Assembly: GCA_019236035.1 (NCBI GenBank)
Contig: JAFAJU010000387.1
Span: forward strand, 1-9,025
Length of the DNA stretch: 9,025 bases
Reading direction: 5' to 3'
From: Verrucomicrobiota bacterium
Lineage (GTDB): Bacteria; Verrucomicrobiota; Verrucomicrobiia; Chthoniobacterales; JAFAMB01
The first letter of the stretch is position 1; the number at the start of each line of letters is the position of its first letter. A program made the translations under genes and the position numbers. Positions 6,673-9,025 of the stretch are shown here, one piece after another. The notes beneath the pieces were generated by a model. The model had not been told where the DNA came from. It saw nothing but the letters and a program-made list of their open reading frames with translations, and searched no databases.

Positions 6673-8816
6673 GTGGTAATGACAGGTCAAGGAAATTTGT
6701 CGAGCTGATTGGTTCGGCGACTTTTGAAGAGGCATTCCAAAGGAAAGTCCGGCAGCGACGCTGGGGGGTGGCCTTGGTTACCCTCGGGATTTCTCTGCTT
6801 GGCTTTTGGCTAATGTTCGACATAGTGGGCGCCCGGGGTTGGACGCCTCTCGAGGTGGCGGAAACAGGCTTGTTCGGTCTGCTGTTTGCTACGCTGTCAT
6901 TTGGGTTCACCCAGGCATTTCTCGGCTTTCTGGTTCTCGCTGAGGGTCACGAAACGCTCAAGATTACGAATACGCTAGATGAGGAGACTCCCCTGGCTTC
7001 AACGGGGATTGTCATGCCGGTCTACAACGAGGATGCGGAGACCGTCTTTGGGAACATTCGCGCGTTGTACGAGTCTCTGCGGGAAAGAGGTGAGCTTGAT
7101 TCGTACGATTTTTATATTTTGAGTGATTCGACCGACCCGGCCAAAGCGGTGGAAGAGGAGTTGGCTTGGTCGGACGTCTGCCGTCAGACGAGTGGATTCG
7201 GTAAGATTCATTATCGCCGACGCAAACTTCCCGTGAATCGGAAGAGCGGAAACGTCGCGGATTTTTGTCGTCGTTGGGGTCATCGCCACCGCTACATGGT
7301 GGTCCTCGATGCTGACAGCGTGATGACTGGTAAGGCCGTTTCTTCCTTGGTCCGTTTGATGGAGAGGAATCCTCGTGCCGGAATCATTCAGACGATGCCG
7401 CGACTTGCTAAGGCGGAAACCCTCTTCGGCCGAATCCAGCAGTTTGCTTCACGCCTTTACAGCCCCATTTTTGCGGCCGGATTAAACTTCTGGCAGCAGG
7501 GGGCAGGCAACTATTGGGGCCACAACGCGATTATTCGGGTTTCACCATTTTTATCGAGCTGCGGGCTTCCGGGATTACCCGGTAAGGAACCGCTCGGTGG
7601 AAGGGTATTGAGCCATGATTTCGTCGAAGCGGCCCTTATGAGAAACGCGGGATGGGAGGTCTGGTTCGCTCACGATTTGGAAGGGAGTTACGAAGGAATG
7701 CCGCCGAATCTGACCGAGTACGTGAAACGCGATCGGCGCTGGTGCCAGGGGAATCTGCAGCATATGTGGCTTCTATTGGCTCAAAACATTCGCCCGATCA
7801 GCCGGATTCACTTGGTTCAGGGGATCCTGGCCTATGGATCCGCTCCCCTGCTGACGCTGTTTCTTCTTTTAGGCGCATTGCAGGCCGGGCTTGACCATCT
7901 GTATGAGAAGCTTGGGATGTTTCCGGCCGCCTCCGCGGCGGTGTTGTTCCTGATGACATTAGCTCTATTGTTTGGTCCGAAGGTTCTCAGCCTGCTGCAT
8001 CTTTTTTCGCGCCCGAAGGAGCTCGCTGCTTTCGGGGGCCCGGTCCGAGTACTGCTGAGCGCTATCTTGGAGACGCTTTTTTCGATCTTCACGGCTCCGG
8101 TCCTGGTCTGGTTTCATACCAGGTTTGTCCTCCGGAACATTGCTGGAAAGACCGTTACCTGGCACACACAGATGCGCGACGGCGGCGCCGGGCCAAGCTG
8201 GTATGATGTCGTCCGGGAGTATTGGCCTTTAACGATGGCCGGGGTTGGGCTGAGCGCGGCGGCTTGGTGGATGGCCCCGAGCTATCTGGCTTGGATTTCT
8301 CCGATCCTGCTCGGGTTGGTGCTGGCAATTCCTATCGCTAAGTTAAGCGGTGGCGTCGGCCTGTTTCGTAAGTTATTCCTTACGCCTGAGGAGCTTCAGC
8401 CGCCCAAGGAACTTTGTGTGCGGTATCATCTACAGCTCCGTGACGGTGATCAGTTTGTTCATGCTCTTCTTGATCCTTTCTACAATGCTGTGCACGCCGC
8501 GTTGCAGCGTCCGCGCGAGAGCAGCACGCTCGCGGTTAACAGTTATGTTACCTCTTTGGGCGCGAGGCTTTTCAAAGAGGGCGCAGACGCCTTAACACCT
8601 CAGCAGAAGCGAGCGCTGCTCGCTGATGGCCAGACCTTGGCTTGGCTGCACAACCTGATCTGGAAAACGCCTGCCGTAAGGTTGCACCCGTCATGGGCAA
8701 AGGCGCTCGCGCAGTACCGCTCTGCAAAACGCGGGGCTCGACCTCAATCAGTGTCGGTGCCAGTGCCAGTGTCAGTGTCGGTCCCAGTCTCAGTGGTCGG
8801 TGCTAGCGAAACGTGA
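6669..8816 (+). CDS. opgH: Glucans biosynthesis glucosyltransferase OpgH (MdoH)
   Basis: Inner-membrane GT2 enzyme that polymerises beta-1,2-linked glucose from UDP-glucose and passes it to the periplasm. 715 residues: helices at about 33-55 and 66-90, then a cytoplasmic GT2 domain (112-362). It carries MPVYNED (116-122), DFYILSDST (147-155), RKSGNVADFCRRWG (191-204), the UDP-binding DAD (D214, D216), GAGNYWGHNAIIRV (278-291), the catalytic-base region LSHDFVEAALMR (314-325) and RDRRWCQGN (354-362, equivalent to QxxRW). Further helices follow at about 383-405, 418-440, 460-485 and 519-556, then a cytoplasmic tail. Similarity to E. coli MdoH is high in the core. It lacks about 100 residues of the long N-terminal cytoplasmic region of the 847-aa E. 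coli protein, the part reported to bind FtsZ. ATG 6669 is the only start after 6564 in frame. The last residues are a repeat-encoded Ser/Pro-Val tail (see the repeat entry). Confidence 0.95.
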   Translation: MSGNDRSRKFVELIGSATFEEAFQRKVRQRRWGVALVTLGISLLGFWLMFDIVGARGWTPLEVAETGLFGLLFATLSFGFTQAFLGFLVLAEGHETLKITNTLDEETPLASTGIVMPVYNEDAETVFGNIRALYESLRERGELDSYDFYILSDSTDPAKAVEEELAWSDVCRQTSGFGKIHYRRRKLPVNRKSGNVADFCRRWGHRHRYMVVLDADSVMTGKAVSSLVRLMERNPRAGIIQTMPRLAKAETLFGRIQQFASRLYSPIFAAGLNFWQQGAGNYWGHNAIIRVSPFLSSCGLPGLPGKEPLGGRVLSHDFVEAALMRNAGWEVWFAHDLEGSYEGMPPNLTEYVKRDRRWCQGNLQHMWLLLAQNIRPISRIHLVQGILAYGSAPLLTLFLLLGALQAGLDHLYEKLGMFPAASAAVLFLMTLALLFGPKVLSLLHLFSRPKELAAFGGPVRVLLSAILETLFSIFTAPVLVWFHTRFVLRNIAGKTVTWHTQMRDGGAGPSWYDVVREYWPLTMAGVGLSAAAWWMAPSYLAWISPILLGLVLAIPIAKLSGGVGLFRKLFLTPEELQPPKELCVRYHLQLRDGDQFVHALLDPFYNAVHAALQRPRESSTLAVNSYVTSLGARLFKEGADALTPQQKRALLADGQTLAWLHNLIWKTPAVRLHPSWAKALAQYRSAKRGARPQSVSVPVPVSVSVPVSVVGASET
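8748..8795 (+). repeat. Hexanucleotide tandem repeat encoding a (Ser/Pro)-Val tail of OpgH
   Basis: Eight imperfect 6-bp units of the form (T/C)C(A/G)-GT(G/C) lie in frame and encode SVSVPVPVSVSVPVSV (residues 694-709). Only seven codons remain before the TGA at 8814. This is outside the conserved OpgH domains. The period is a multiple of three, so gain or loss of units would lengthen or shorten the tail without a frameshift. Confidence 0.85.
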
Positions 8817-8877
8817 GAACGCGAACTTGAGAGTTCGGCTCGTATCGCCGCACAGTCACTGACACTGGCACTGGCAC
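8757..8877. repeat. Perfect 21-bp inverted repeat spanning the opgH stop codon
   Basis: The 21 bases at 8757-8777 (three GTGCCA-type units plus GTG) recur as an exact reverse complement at 8857-8877, separated by 79 bp. The match ends on both sides at 8756/8878 and 8778/8856. The left arm is coding (in the Ser/Pro-Val tail); the right arm lies beyond the stop. Smaller hairpins sit in the loop: CGAACT/AGTTCG (8822-8827, 8832-8837, loop TGAG) and CGGC/GCCG (8836-8839, 8847-8850), which share one base. The opgH mRNA could fold into a long 3' stem. No T-run follows, so it is not an ordinary terminator. Confidence 0.85.
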
Positions 8878-8937
8878 TCCTTCGAAACTGCTGCTCGACA
8901 AACGGGCCTGAGCGCGCTTTTCTTATCTCCCTTCGCC

Positions 8938-9025
8938 ATGAAACGACTGATTGCCGGAGGAGGGCTTCTTCTATTGTTGGTCGCCGGTGGAGTGTTCCTG
9001 TGGCAGCAGAAACAGTATTCTCTTT
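8938..9025 (+). CDS. Membrane-anchored or secreted protein, N-terminal fragment only
   Basis: ATG at 8938 opens a frame that runs off the right edge after 29 codons. The visible part is MKRLIAGGG, then a Leu/Val-rich hydrophobic helix (about residues 4-21), then WQQKQYSL. This is the pattern of a signal anchor or uncleaved signal peptide with a positive N-terminus; no AxA cleavage site is seen in what remains. No clear Shine-Dalgarno precedes it. It follows opgH by 121 bp on the same strand, beyond the inverted repeat, so it may be a separate transcription unit. Family and function cannot be told from 29 residues. Confidence 0.6.
   Translation, partial: MKRLIAGGGLLLLLVAGGVFLWQQKQYSL

Noticed and set aside
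8748..8795. CRISPR-like array from the regular GTG-containing repeats
   Set aside because: Units are only 6 bp, contiguous and in coding frame; there are no spacers and no cas genes in view.
8822..8837. CGAACT/AGTTCG hairpin after opgH as an intrinsic terminator
   Set aside because: The stem is short and no T-run follows, so it does not meet the usual pattern. Kept only as a sub-structure of the inverted repeat.

Overview
The window looks like a Gram-negative bacterial chromosome segment devoted to cell-envelope carbohydrate synthesis. Periplasmic glucan genes and a lipopolysaccharide-type heptosyltransferase family protein imply an outer membrane. Base composition is moderately GC-rich. Two short GC-rich palindromic intergenic elements resemble the REP-like repeats I remember from soil Verrucomicrobia. 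That lineage guess rests on memory, not a search, and is weak.

Layout. Two gene groups diverge from a 239-bp intergenic region (4234-4472). Leftward, on the minus strand, lie: a 2-oxoglutarate/Fe(II) oxygenase (4233-3598); a GT9 heptosyltransferase-like enzyme (3558-2401, TTG start); a 123-bp gap holding a palindromic element; a GT4 glycosyltransferase (2277-1084); and a GT39-like polytopic membrane glycosyltransferase that runs off the left edge (1020 to <1). Rightward, on the plus strand, lie: opgG (4473-6011); a 193-aa tail-anchored protein of unknown family overlapping opgG by 25 bp (5987-6568); a candidate 16-codon leader peptide whose stop overlaps the next start (6622-6672); opgH (6669-8816); and, after a repeat-rich gap, the first 29 codons of a membrane-anchored or secreted protein (8938 to >9025).

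How it works together. OpgH is the inner-membrane processive glucosyltransferase that builds the beta-1,2-glucan backbone of osmoregulated periplasmic glucans. OpgG is the periplasmic partner that processes or branches it. The overlapping and coupled arrangement suggests that the 193-aa protein is made with them. The minus-strand group looks like an LPS or surface-glycan assembly cassette: two cytoplasmic glycosyltransferases, one membrane glycosyltransferase that would use polyprenyl-phosphate sugars, and an oxygenase that could modify a sugar or lipid. Whether the two groups share a product is unknown.

The most unusual parts are the unknown gene and leader peptide between opgG and opgH, and the 3' end of opgH. 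There a hexamer tandem repeat encodes a Ser/Pro-Val tail, and one 21-bp stretch of it recurs as a perfect inverted copy just beyond the stop codon.
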